This document shows positions 10,382 to 18,751 of a stretch of DNA of 64,000 nucleotides, in pieces (the first letter of the stretch is position 1; each line of letters starts with the position of its first letter). The DNA comes from Wenzhouxiangella limi (lineage in GTDB: Bacteria; Pseudomonadota; Gammaproteobacteria; Xanthomonadales; Wenzhouxiangellaceae). The stretch is taken from contig NZ_JAAGSC010000040.1 in NCBI RefSeq assembly GCF_010499265.1, forward strand, positions 248,001-312,000, in the 5' to 3' direction. Below the pieces are notes generated by a model, which worked only from the letters and a program-made list of their open reading frames with translations, was not told the DNA's origin and made no database searches. Both the position numbers and the translations under genes were made by a program.

Positions 10382-11353
10382 ATGAATCGCATTCTGATTG
10401 TCGGCCTGTGCCTGGTCGCGGCGCTGGTGACTTCGACGGCGCTGGCCGAAGAGCCCCATCCCGGCGCGGACGCGTTCATCCAGCAAGTGCTCGCCGAGCA
10501 TGGCCTCGACGAGGGCCTCGTGCGGGCCGTCCTGGCCGATGCCCGCTACCAGCAGTCCATCATCGATGCCATCAGCCGACCGGCCGAGGCCCGGCCCTGG
10601 TATCAATACTGGCCGATCTTCCTGACCGAAACGCGGATTGCCGGTGGCGTCGAATTCTGGCGGGCGAATGCGAGCCTGCTCGAAGAAGTGTCCGAGCGTT
10701 TCGGGGTGCCGATCGAAGTGGTGGTCGCCATCGTCGGGGTCGAGACCAGCTACGGGATGAATACCGGCAGTTTCCGGGTCATTGATGCGCTGGCCACCCT
10801 GGGTTTCTATTTTCCGCGCCGGGCCGACTTTTTCGCCGCCGAGCTGGGTCATTTCCTGGCCCTGTCGGCCGAAGAGGAACTGCCGCTGTACGAGGTGCGC
10901 GGGTCCTACGCCGGCGCGATGGGGATCGGGCAATTCATTCCGTCGAGCTACCGGGCCTACGCGGTCGATTTTGACGGCAGCGGACGGCGTGATCTGTGGC
11001 GGTCTCTGCCCGATGCCCTGGGTTCGGTGGCCAATTACCTCGCCGTCCATGGCTGGGAAGCGGGGGCGCCGATCGTCCTCCCGGCCACGCGCGTGCCCGA
11101 TAATCTGGACGAGGACTTCCCCGTCAAACCCCGGCACAGCCTGGACGAACTGGCCGCGCTGGGGGTCGAATTCGATGCCGCCGGCCTGCCGGGGGACACC
11201 GCGGCGACGCTGATCGAGCTCGAGGGCGCCGAGGCGCCCGAGTACTGGATCGGGCTGAACAATTTCTATGTCATCACCCGCTACAACCGCTCGCCGCTGT
11301 ACGCCATGGCAGTCACCCAGCTGGCCCAGGCGATTCGGGAGGGCGCGGAGTGA
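10382..11353 (+). CDS. mltB: Lytic murein transglycosylase B
   Basis: MltB cleaves the glycan strand of murein, forming 1,6-anhydromuramyl ends. The 323-residue protein opens with a signal peptide (MNRILIVGLCLVAALVTSTALA), cut probably after ALA. There is no lipobox, so it would be periplasmic rather than a lipoprotein. The GVETSYGMNTG block near residue 120 carries the catalytic Glu, followed by SYAGAMGIGQFIPSSYRAYAVDFD, a hallmark of the MltB family. AAGGAAC upstream could be the ribosome site at long spacing. The stop overlaps the rlpA GTG by four bases. Confidence 0.95.
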   Translation: MNRILIVGLCLVAALVTSTALAEEPHPGADAFIQQVLAEHGLDEGLVRAVLADARYQQSIIDAISRPAEARPWYQYWPIFLTETRIAGGVEFWRANASLLEEVSERFGVPIEVVVAIVGVETSYGMNTGSFRVIDALATLGFYFPRRADFFAAELGHFLALSAEEELPLYEVRGSYAGAMGIGQFIPSSYRAYAVDFDGSGRRDLWRSLPDALGSVANYLAVHGWEAGAPIVLPATRVPDNLDEDFPVKPRHSLDELAALGVEFDAAGLPGDTAATLIELEGAEAPEYWIGLNNFYVITRYNRSPLYAMAVTQLAQAIREGAE

Positions 11354-12162
11354 AACCGGTACTGCGACAGGCCGGGTTGGCGATGATTGCCGCCGTGCTG
11401 ACGGCTTGCGCAACGACGGTTCGCGAGCCCGGTCCGGCCCGGCCACCGGGAGAGCCCGTCGACGGCCCGCCCGACAGTGCGCTGGACGTCAGCCGTATCC
11501 GGCCGGTGGTGCCGAGGCCGGAACCGCGCAGCGCCTACGGCAATCACAGCCCCTACACCGTGCTTGGCCAGACCTATCGCGTCCGGGCCAGCGCCTCGGG
11601 CTACAGCGAACGTGGGCTGGCTTCCTGGTACGGGACCAAGTTCCACGGCCGGCTGACCTCTTCCGGGGAGCCTTACGACATGCACCAGCTGACTGCTGCC
11701 CACCGTACGCTTCCGCTGCCGACCTTTGCTGAAGTGCGTCATCTGGAAAATGGCCGCAGTATCATCGTTCGCGTCAATGACCGCGGTCCGTTTCACCCCG
11801 ACCGCATCATCGACTTGTCGTGGGCGGCGGCCGTCAAGCTGGGTATCGACCAGGCCGGTACCGGCCCGGTCGAGGTTCGCGCGATCACGTTCGACGAGCC
11901 GGCCGTTCCGGCCGTTCGACCGGCGCGTTTGCCGGTGTTGCTGCAGGTCGGCGCCTTCGCCGACCGGCAGCGAGCCGACGATGTGGCGCGTACACTGAGC
12001 CGACAGGGTTTGGGACCGGTGCTGACCGAACCGGCACGCTCGGCCGGCGACCGCGTCTGGCGGGTTCGCATTGGTCCTCTGGAGAACCTCGAAGAGGTGC
12101 TGCGGCGGGTTGAGCAGGTCAGCGAACTGGGCTATGAGCGGCCGCAGTATGTCTATCCCTGA
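11350..12162 (+). CDS. rlpA: Septal ring lytic transglycosylase RlpA family lipoprotein with SPOR domain
   Basis: This 270-residue protein starts at a GTG that overlaps the mltB stop. The lipobox LTAC ends at Cys18, so it is probably an outer-membrane lipoprotein. The double-psi beta-barrel RlpA domain spans about residues 85-175 (GLASWYGTKFHGRLTSSGE, VRVNDRGPFHPDRIIDLS). A SPOR domain fills the C-terminus (about 195-270, LLQVGAFADRQRADDVARTL), which binds denuded glycan at the septum. It sits in a murein operon with mltB and dacA. Function as a lytic transglycosylase is known for some homologues only. Confidence 0.93.
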   Translation: MKPVLRQAGLAMIAAVLTACATTVREPGPARPPGEPVDGPPDSALDVSRIRPVVPRPEPRSAYGNHSPYTVLGQTYRVRASASGYSERGLASWYGTKFHGRLTSSGEPYDMHQLTAAHRTLPLPTFAEVRHLENGRSIIVRVNDRGPFHPDRIIDLSWAAAVKLGIDQAGTGPVEVRAITFDEPAVPAVRPARLPVLLQVGAFADRQRADDVARTLSRQGLGPVLTEPARSAGDRVWRVRIGPLENLEEVLRRVEQVSELGYERPQYVYP

Positions 12163-12195
12163 AGCAAACTCACACCAAAGAGCGCGCATAGACCC

Positions 12196-13356
12196 ATGTT
12201 GAAGATGATTTTGCCTGTGATCCTGGCATCCCTGGTCCTGAGCGGAATGCCGGGGGTGGTTGCGCAGGTGCCGGTGCCCTCTGCGCCGTCGATCGGCGCG
12301 ACCAGCTACGTGCTGATCGATTTCCACAGCGAGGCCGCCCTGGCAGAAAAAGACAGCGACGAACAGGTTGAGCCGGCCAGCATCACCAAGCTCATGACCT
12401 CTTATGTCGCGTTCCAGGAAATCGCACGCGGGAATCTGAGTCTGGACGATGAAGTCGTGATATCTGAAAAGGCCTGGCGCACGCAGGGCTCGCGCATGTT
12501 CATCGAGGTGGGGGCCCGGGTGCGCGTCGAGGACCTGCTCAAGGGCATCATCATTCAGTCTGGCAACGACGCCAGCGTCGCGATCGCCGAGCACATCGCC
12601 GGGGATGAACAGGTTTTTGCCAGCATGATGAACGAGGCCGCCGCCCGCCTTGGCATGGACGGCACCCATTACGTCAATTCAAACGGCCTGCCGCATCCTG
12701 ACCAGTACACGACAGCGGCTGACTCCGCCATCCTGGCCCGCGCGCTGATCAGCGAGTTTCCTGATTTCTATGCCTGGTATTCGGAGCGGGAGTTCACCTA
12801 TGGCGGTATTCGGCAGCACAACCGTAATCGGTTGTTGTGGCGTGATCCATCGGTGGACGGTCTCAAGACCGGGCATACCAGCAGCGCAGGATATTGCCTG
12901 GTGACCTCGGCCAGCCGGGACGGCATGCGCCTGATCAGCGTGGTCATGGGAACCGAAAGTGAGGAGGCTCGAGCCAGCGCCAGCCAGGCGCTGCTGAACT
13001 ACGGGTTTCGCTTTTTCGAGACCTACCAGCTCTACGATGCCGGCGGCGAGATCAGTCGCGAGCGAATCTGGAAAGGGAAGGCCGACGAACTGCCGCTGGC
13101 CCTTGAGCAGGATCTGTTCGTGACCATAGAGCGCGGGCGCTATGACGAACTCCAGGCGAGCCTGGAATTGCCGGAGCAGCTGACGGCGCCGGTCACGGCC
13201 GGGGATCCGATCGGCCAGCTGGTCGTGCGCCTGGATGGAGAGGTTGTCGAAAGCCGTGCGCTGGTCGCTCTGACTGACGTCGAACAGGCCGGTTTTTTTG
13301 GCCGGAGCAGCGACGCGGTCCGGCTGTGGCTGGATGGGTTGTTTGGCGATGACTGA
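12196..13356 (+). CDS. dacA: D-alanyl-D-alanine carboxypeptidase (PBP5/6 family)
   Basis: This enzyme removes the terminal D-Ala from murein pentapeptides. A signal peptide (residues 1-24) is followed by the S11 peptidase domain with ASITKLM (Ser62, Lys65), SGNDAS near 123 and KTGHTSSAG near 227. A C-terminal beta-domain follows, and the end ([16 protein letters not shown]) is a short amphipathic helix of the kind that attaches PBP5 to the membrane surface. At 386 residues it is of normal length. The start of the next gene overlaps its stop by eight bases. Confidence 0.96.
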   Translation: MLKMILPVILASLVLSGMPGVVAQVPVPSAPSIGATSYVLIDFHSEAALAEKDSDEQVEPASITKLMTSYVAFQEIARGNLSLDDEVVISEKAWRTQGSRMFIEVGARVRVEDLLKGIIIQSGNDASVAIAEHIAGDEQVFASMMNEAAARLGMDGTHYVNSNGLPHPDQYTTAADSAILARALISEFPDFYAWYSEREFTYGGIRQHNRNRLLWRDPSVDGLKTGHTSSAGYCLVTSASRDGMRLISVVMGTESEEARASASQALLNYGFRFFETYQLYDAGGEISRERIWKGKADELPLALEQDLFVTIERGRYDELQASLELPEQLTAPVTAGDPIGQLVVRLDGEVVESRALVALTDVEQAGFFGRSSDAVRLWLDGLFGDD

Positions 13357-13627
13357 AACCCGCGGCAGCGATGCTCGGTCCGAGGGCTTGACCTTTCCCT
13401 GCCGATATCCGGTCAAGGTCATGGCTGAATCCGGGGCTCGTAGCGAGGTGCTGACCGTTGTTCGGCGCCATGCCGGCGCGGCTGCGCCCGAGGAGGTGCG
13501 TTCACGGCCCAGCCGCAACGGCCGTTACGAAGCCATTACGGTCACGGTGGCGGTGGAGACGCGCGCCCAGCTCGAGGCTTTGTACGTCGACCTGCAGCGC
13601 CTGGACGCCGTCAAAATGATGCTGTGA
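13349..13627 (+). CDS. ybeD: DUF493 / YbeD family protein
   Basis: This 92-residue protein has the DUF493 pattern: [12 protein letters not shown] near the start, then a C-terminal [23 protein letters not shown]. The ATG at 13349 gives a normal length; a start 51 bases upstream would add an unrelated extension inside dacA. YbeD homologues sit between dacA and lipB in many gammaproteobacteria, exactly as here. Structural studies describe an ACT-like fold, but no biochemical function is settled. The stop overlaps the lipB GTG by four bases. Confidence 0.9.
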   Translation: MTETRGSDARSEGLTFPCRYPVKVMAESGARSEVLTVVRRHAGAAAPEEVRSRPSRNGRYEAITVTVAVETRAQLEALYVDLQRLDAVKMML

Positions 13628-14292
13628 AGGTTCAGGCACCCGTGGCTTACCCGCTCGAGGTCCAGCGCCTTGGCCGGCGCTCCTGGGCCGAAGTATTCCA
13701 GGCCATGCGGGAGTTTACGGACAGCCGAACACCGGAGACGGTGGACGAGCTCTGGCTGGTTGAGCACGATCCGGTCTTTACCCAGGGCCTTGCAGGCCGG
13801 CCGGAACATCTGCTCGCCCCGGCCGGTATACCGATCGTTCAGGCCGATCGTGGCGGCCAGGTGACCTATCACGGTCCCGGCCAGCTGGTGATGTATCCGC
13901 TGCTGGACCTGGAGCGCCGCCGGCTGGGAATCCGCTGCCTGGTCGATCTTCTGGAGCAGGCCGTCATCGATGTCCTGGCGGCCCACGGCGTCCAGGGACG
14001 GCGCCGCGAGGGGATGCCCGGGGTTTACGTCAACAACGACAAGATCGCTTCGATCGGCCTGAAAGTGCGGCGAGGCTGTTGCTATCACGGACTGGCCTTC
14101 AACATCGCCATGGACCTGTCGCCGTTTGCGATGATCAATCCTTGCGGCTATGCTGGCCTGCAGATGACCCAGCTGTCGGCCTGGGTGCGCAATATCGACC
14201 TCGACCAAGCCGGCGTGGAGATGGTGTCAGCGCTTTGTCGGCTGCTCGATTACCATCCCAACTGGTCGGAGTTTCTCCGCAATGCAAACTAA
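13624..14292 (+). CDS. lipB: Octanoyl-[acyl-carrier-protein]-protein N-octanoyltransferase
   Basis: LipB moves octanoate from ACP to apo-lipoyl domains, the first step of lipoic acid synthesis. The substrates here would include the E2 and E3 lipoyl domains encoded some 8-9 kb downstream. Motifs are intact: [18 protein letters not shown] near residue 77, the catalytic Lys in ASIGLKV near 143, and the acyl-bearing Cys in NPCGYAGL near 177. The GTG start overlaps the ybeD stop. lipA, which commonly follows lipB, is absent: the next gene is prc. Confidence 0.96.
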   Translation: MKVQAPVAYPLEVQRLGRRSWAEVFQAMREFTDSRTPETVDELWLVEHDPVFTQGLAGRPEHLLAPAGIPIVQADRGGQVTYHGPGQLVMYPLLDLERRRLGIRCLVDLLEQAVIDVLAAHGVQGRRREGMPGVYVNNDKIASIGLKVRRGCCYHGLAFNIAMDLSPFAMINPCGYAGLQMTQLSAWVRNIDLDQAGVEMVSALCRLLDYHPNWSEFLRNAN

Positions 14293-14319
14293 CGCTCGAT
14301 TTCCCGGTCTGAAGTGCCC

Positions 14320-16473
14320 ATGAACAAGACAACGCGCAAATTCCTCAGCGGCGCCATGCTCGCCACCCTGCTGCTCCCGGCCGCGGTATTCCTGCATTCG
14401 GGATTCGCCACCGTGGCCGATTCGGCTGAGACGACCGAACGGCTGGCGCCAAAGCCCGAGCACCAGTTTGCCAGCCGGCTGGCGACAAGATTCATCAGCG
14501 GTTACCACTATCACCGCGGTGACCTCGAAGAAGAACTGTCGGGACGCATTTTCGAGCAGTACCTGCGTTTGCTCGATCCCAACCGGGTGTACTTTACCGC
14601 GGCCGATATCGCCGACCTGGAGCGCTATCGGGGCTACCTCGGTGATGCGCTGAAGACCTCGGATCTCGACCCGGCCTTCGATATGTTCGAGCGCTACCAG
14701 CGGCGCGTAGCCGAGCGCGTGGCCTATGCCGAAGATCTGCTGGAGGAAGGTTTCGACTTTTCCATCGACGAGGAGTATCGCTTCGATCGGACCGAGGCGG
14801 AATGGGCCGCCGACGGCGAGGCACTCGACGAGATCTGGCGCCAGCGGGTCAAGAACGACTGGCTGCGCCTGCGCCTGGCCGACCAGGAAGACGAAGAAAT
14901 CGCCGAGACGCTGGGCGACCGCTACAGCAACCTCGGCCGCCGCATCTCGGAGTTCAACAGCGAGGATGTCTTCCAGTTCTTCATGAACGCCTATACCCGC
15001 TCGATCGAGCCGCATTCGGCCTACATGTCGCCGCGCAGCGTCGATAACTTCGAGATCTCCATGCGCCTGTCGCTGGACGGCATCGGCGCCATGCTGCAGC
15101 GCGAGACCGAATACACCACGGTGATGGAAGTCGTTCCGGGCGGACCGGCGGATCTGGACGGTCGCCTGCAGTCCGGCGATCGCATCATCGGCGTCGCCCA
15201 GGGCGATGAGGAAATGGTGGACGTGGTCGGCTGGCGACTCGATGACGTCGTTCAGTTGATTCGCGGCGAGCGCGAGACCGTGGTTCGGCTTGAAGTGCTG
15301 CCGGCCGACAACGCGCTGTCCGGTCCCTCGGCGGTAATCGATATCGTGCGCAACGAGGTCCAGCTCGAAGAGCAGGCGGCCCAGCGCGAGCTGATCGAGG
15401 TGCCGGCCGGCGACGACGATGTGCGCCGCATCGGCATCATCCGGGTGCCGGTGTTCTACGTCGATTTCGAAGGCCGCGCGCGCAACGAGCCCAACTATCG
15501 CTCCTCGACCCGCGACGTGCGGCGGTTGATCAACGAACTTGCCGAAGAAGACATCGACGGTCTGGTGATTGATCTGCGCGGCAACGGCGGCGGCGCGCTG
15601 GTCGAGGCGACGACCATGACCGGTCTGTTCATCGACGAAGGGCCGGTGGTGCAGGTGCGCGATTCGCGCGGCCGGGTCTCGCTGGAGCAGGATCGCGAAC
15701 CGGGCATGGCCTGGGACGGTCCGCTGGCGGTGCTGGTCGATCGCCGCAGCGCCTCGGCCTCGGAAATCTTTGCCGGCGCCATCCAGGACTACGGTCGCGG
15801 CGTGATTCTCGGCGAGTCCACCTTCGGCAAGGGCACGGTCCAGAACCTGATCGACTTAGACGACCTGTCGCGGACCGAAAACGACCGCCTGGGCCAGATC
15901 AAGCTGACGATGGCGCAGTTCTACCGGGTTGCCGGGGGCTCGACTCAGGCCCGCGGCGTGGTTCCCGATATCGCCCTGCCCACGGCCGGAGATCCGGAAG
16001 AGTTCGGCGAGAGCGCACTGGATTTTGCCTTGCCCTGGGGCGAGATCGATCCCGCCGACTACCGCCCGATGGCTGATCTGTCGGGCCTGATCGGTCTGGC
16101 CGAGGAACGCCACAACGAGCGCCTGGCCGAAGACGATGAACTGCAGGGCCTGCTCGAAGAGATCGCGGAGTGGGAAGAGACCAGCGATCGAACCACGGTT
16201 TCGCTCAACGAGGCCGTCCGACGCCAGGAAATGGAAGAAAGCGAGGAGCGCCGCAGCCGTCGATTTTCGCAGTCCCGCTCGCCGCACGATGCCGTCGAAG
16301 GCCCGGATGCCGAGGCTGACGAGTCCGAAGACGGCGTCAGCGACGAGGACTCGGAGCCGGATCTGTATCTGGTCGAGTCGGCGCGTATCCTCTCTGACCT
16401 GATCGAGCTGGACCGCGAAACCCACCTGCTGGCCCATCGCGGCGACCTCAAGCTCTCGGCCTCGATCGACTGA
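14320..16473 (+). CDS. prc: Tail-specific (C-terminal processing) periplasmic protease
   Basis: Prc is an S41-family serine protease that processes and degrades envelope proteins from their C-termini and regulates murein hydrolases in other gammaproteobacteria. The ATG at 14320 is preferred over GTG two codons earlier because GAAG lies six bases before it. A signal peptide covers about residues 1-35. A PDZ domain lies near 245-330 and the catalytic core near 400-530, with SASASEIFAGA (nucleophile Ser) and STFGKGTVQ (general-base Lys). The 717 residues exceed E. coli Prc slightly. The C-terminal third has a very acidic stretch (DAEADESEDGVSDEDSEPD). It may belong to the murein operon functionally, although the 27-base gap leaves co-transcription unproven. 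Confidence 0.95.
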   Translation: MNKTTRKFLSGAMLATLLLPAAVFLHSGFATVADSAETTERLAPKPEHQFASRLATRFISGYHYHRGDLEEELSGRIFEQYLRLLDPNRVYFTAADIADLERYRGYLGDALKTSDLDPAFDMFERYQRRVAERVAYAEDLLEEGFDFSIDEEYRFDRTEAEWAADGEALDEIWRQRVKNDWLRLRLADQEDEEIAETLGDRYSNLGRRISEFNSEDVFQFFMNAYTRSIEPHSAYMSPRSVDNFEISMRLSLDGIGAMLQRETEYTTVMEVVPGGPADLDGRLQSGDRIIGVAQGDEEMVDVVGWRLDDVVQLIRGERETVVRLEVLPADNALSGPSAVIDIVRNEVQLEEQAAQRELIEVPAGDDDVRRIGIIRVPVFYVDFEGRARNEPNYRSSTRDVRRLINELAEEDIDGLVIDLRGNGGGALVEATTMTGLFIDEGPVVQVRDSRGRVSLEQDREPGMAWDGPLAVLVDRRSASASEIFAGAIQDYGRGVILGESTFGKGTVQNLIDLDDLSRTENDRLGQIKLTMAQFYRVAGGSTQARGVVPDIALPTAGDPEEFGESALDFALPWGEIDPADYRPMADLSGLIGLAEERHNERLAEDDELQGLLEEIAEWEETSDRTTVSLNEAVRRQEMEESEERRSRRFSQSRSPHDAVEGPDAEADESEDGVSDEDSEPDLYLVESARILSDLIELDRETHLLAHRGDLKLSASID

Positions 16474-16500
16474 AAGCCCGCCAAGCATGCGGCACGTGCG

Positions 16501-18642
16501 ATGGTGATCGCGACCGCGCAGGTAGCGGTGCCGGTGCCGCTGCTGCAGCGGTTCGATTATCTGCCGGCCGCCGACGGCCAACTGCCATCGATCGGGAGCC
16601 GGGTACTGGTGCCGTTTGGCCGCCGCCGCCTGGTCGCCCTGGTCGTCGGCCACGGCCAGGCCGCAGACTCGCCCCAGCTCAAGCCCATCGAGCGGGTGCT
16701 CGACCAGGCGCTGGTCGAGCCCCGGCTGCTGGAGCTGGCCGACTGGACGGTGCGCTACTACGGCTGTGCCCCGGGCGAGATGGTCAACCTGCTGCTGCCG
16801 CCGGCGCTGCGCCGGCTCAAGCCGTTCCGCCCCGCTCCGCCGGGGCGGCTGGCCATCACGGCGGCCGGACAGCGCGCCGACGCCGCCCGGGCACCGCGCC
16901 AGGCTGCGGTGCTGAAGTGGCTTGAGCAGGGTCCGCGCGAGCGCCAAGAACTGCTCAAGCTCGGCGCCAGCGCGGCGGTGCTCAAGACCCTGGTCGACAA
17001 GGGCTGGGTGGCGCCTGCCGGGGCCGAGGGCGTGGTGGCGCTCGAGCCGGGTCCGGTACTGAATACTGAGCAGCGTTTGGCGCTGGCGGCCGTGCTGCGC
17101 GCGCGCCACCGTCACGAGACCCTGCTGCTGGCCGGGGTCACCGGCAGCGGCAAGACCGAGGTTTACCTGCAGGCCGCCCGCGCGCTGCTGCGGCGTGGCC
17201 GCCAGGTCCTGATGCTGATTCCCGAAATCGGCTTGACCCCGCAGCTGATCCGTCGGATCGAAGCGCGGCTGGGCGTGGCCGCGCTGGTCTACCACTCCAG
17301 CCTGAGCGAGGGCGAGCGTCTGGCCTGCTGGCGCTCGGCGGCCTCCGGCCAAGCCCGCGTCATCGTCGGCACGCGCTCGGCGGTGTTCCTGCCGCTGGCC
17401 CGGCCGGGGCTGATCGTGGTCGACGAGGAGCACGATGCGTCGTTCAAGCAGCAGGACGGTGCCCGCTACCACGGCCGCGACGTCGCGGTCATGCGCGCTC
17501 ACTTGCTCGGCATTCCCATTGTTCTGGGCTCGGCCACGCCGGCGCTGGAAAGCCTCAACAACGTGCGCAACGGTCGCTACCGGATGCTCAAGATCAGCCG
17601 TCGCGCCGGTGCCGCCCGCCCGCCGCGCTGGTCGGTCGCCGACCTGCGCGGCCAGCGCGGCGCGCTCGACAGCGCCCTGCTGGTGACGATGCAGCGCCAC
17701 CTCGACGACGGCGGCCAGGTCCTGCTCTACCGCAACCGGCGCGGTTATGCCCCGGTTTTGATGTGCCCGGCCTGCGGCTGGCAGGCAGACTGTCAACGCT
17801 GTGACGCTCACCTGACCCTGCATCAAGGCATCCGCCGCCTGCAGTGTCATCACTGCGGCGCCGCGCAGCGCCTGCCGCCGCGCTGTCCGGCCTGCGGCGA
17901 GCCCGAGCTGCTGCCGCTGGGCGCCGGAACCGAGCGCCTGGAAGCCGAACTCCGTTCACGCTTTCCGACCACGCCGGTCTATCGGGTCGATCGCGACAGC
18001 ATGAGCCGTCGCGACGAGTTTGCGCGCCTGCTCGAACGGGTTCGCCAGGGCGAGCCCTGCATCCTGGTCGGGACCCAGATGCTGGCCAAGGGCCATCACC
18101 TGCCGGGCGTGACGCTGGCGGCGGTGCTGGACGTGGACCAGGCCCTGTTCAGCGCCGATTTTCGCGCGCCCGAGCGCCTGGGGCAGGCCGTTTGCCAGGT
18201 CGCCGGCCGCGCCGGCCGCGGCGACCGCGCCGGCCGGTTCATCCTGCAAAGCCGGCATCCGGAGCACCCCCTGCTGGCCCAGCTGTGTCGGGCCGACTAT
18301 CTCAGCTTTGCCGAGCAGTTGCTCGACGAGCGCATCGCTGCCGGTCTGCCGCCGTCCGCGTCGCTGGCCCTGCTCAAGGCCGAAGCCCACCGTCCGGAAT
18401 CGGCGCGGGACTTTCTCGCCGCCGCTGCGGCCCGGATGAACGAAGCGGAAGTCGAGGTCAACGGCCCGATCCCGGCGGTCCTGTCGCGGCGCGGCGGCTA
18501 CTGGCGCTTTCAGCTGTGGCTGCAGGCGCCGCGGCGGGCTCGCCTGCTGCAGGTGCTGCCCGACTGGCTGGCGGGGCTGCACGCGCTGCCCGACGCGCGC
18601 CGGGTGCGCTGGCATCTGGACATGGACCCGCTCGAGATCTGA
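16501..18642 (+). CDS. priA: Primosomal protein N' (PriA helicase)
   Basis: PriA restarts stalled replication forks by recognising branched DNA, unwinding 3'-5' and loading the replisome. The 713 residues show the N-terminal 3'-DNA-binding domain, a Walker A motif GVTGSGKTE (Lys218), the DEEH box (VVDEEHDASFKQQDG), and eight zinc-binding cysteines in pairs between about 422 and 465 (CPACGW, CQRC, CHHCG, CPACGE). Helicase motifs V and VI (GTQMLAKGHHLPGV, QVAGRAGRGDR) follow. Start ATG at 16501; no competing start. Confidence 0.97.
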   Translation: MVIATAQVAVPVPLLQRFDYLPAADGQLPSIGSRVLVPFGRRRLVALVVGHGQAADSPQLKPIERVLDQALVEPRLLELADWTVRYYGCAPGEMVNLLLPPALRRLKPFRPAPPGRLAITAAGQRADAARAPRQAAVLKWLEQGPRERQELLKLGASAAVLKTLVDKGWVAPAGAEGVVALEPGPVLNTEQRLALAAVLRARHRHETLLLAGVTGSGKTEVYLQAARALLRRGRQVLMLIPEIGLTPQLIRRIEARLGVAALVYHSSLSEGERLACWRSAASGQARVIVGTRSAVFLPLARPGLIVVDEEHDASFKQQDGARYHGRDVAVMRAHLLGIPIVLGSATPALESLNNVRNGRYRMLKISRRAGAARPPRWSVADLRGQRGALDSALLVTMQRHLDDGGQVLLYRNRRGYAPVLMCPACGWQADCQRCDAHLTLHQGIRRLQCHHCGAAQRLPPRCPACGEPELLPLGAGTERLEAELRSRFPTTPVYRVDRDSMSRRDEFARLLERVRQGEPCILVGTQMLAKGHHLPGVTLAAVLDVDQALFSADFRAPERLGQAVCQVAGRAGRGDRAGRFILQSRHPEHPLLAQLCRADYLSFAEQLLDERIAAGLPPSASLALLKAEAHRPESARDFLAAAAARMNEAEVEVNGPIPAVLSRRGGYWRFQLWLQAPRRARLLQVLPDWLAGLHALPDARRVRWHLDMDPLEI

Positions 18643-18667
18643 ACCGAGCGCGCGCTGCGACTACAAT
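18639..18667 (+). promoter_or_regulatory. Possible promoter of the pyruvate dehydrogenase operon
   Basis: CTGAAC and TACAAT are separated by 17 bases, overlapping the end of priA and the 109-base gap before aceE. The -10 matches 5 of 6 consensus bases but the -35 only 3 of 6. Position is sensible for the aceE-aceF-lpd transcript; the call is tentative. Confidence 0.35.
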
Positions 18668-18751
18668 GATGGACAAAGAGCGGACAGTGGCCGGATGCAT
18701 CGGGTCACAGTACCGGTCATCGATAGCGACATTCTCAAGCGGGTAGAGAAC

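Noticed and set aside
11281-12669. A 462-codon antisense frame across mltB, rlpA and dacA
   Set aside because: It runs through three well-identified genes and is compositional shadow.
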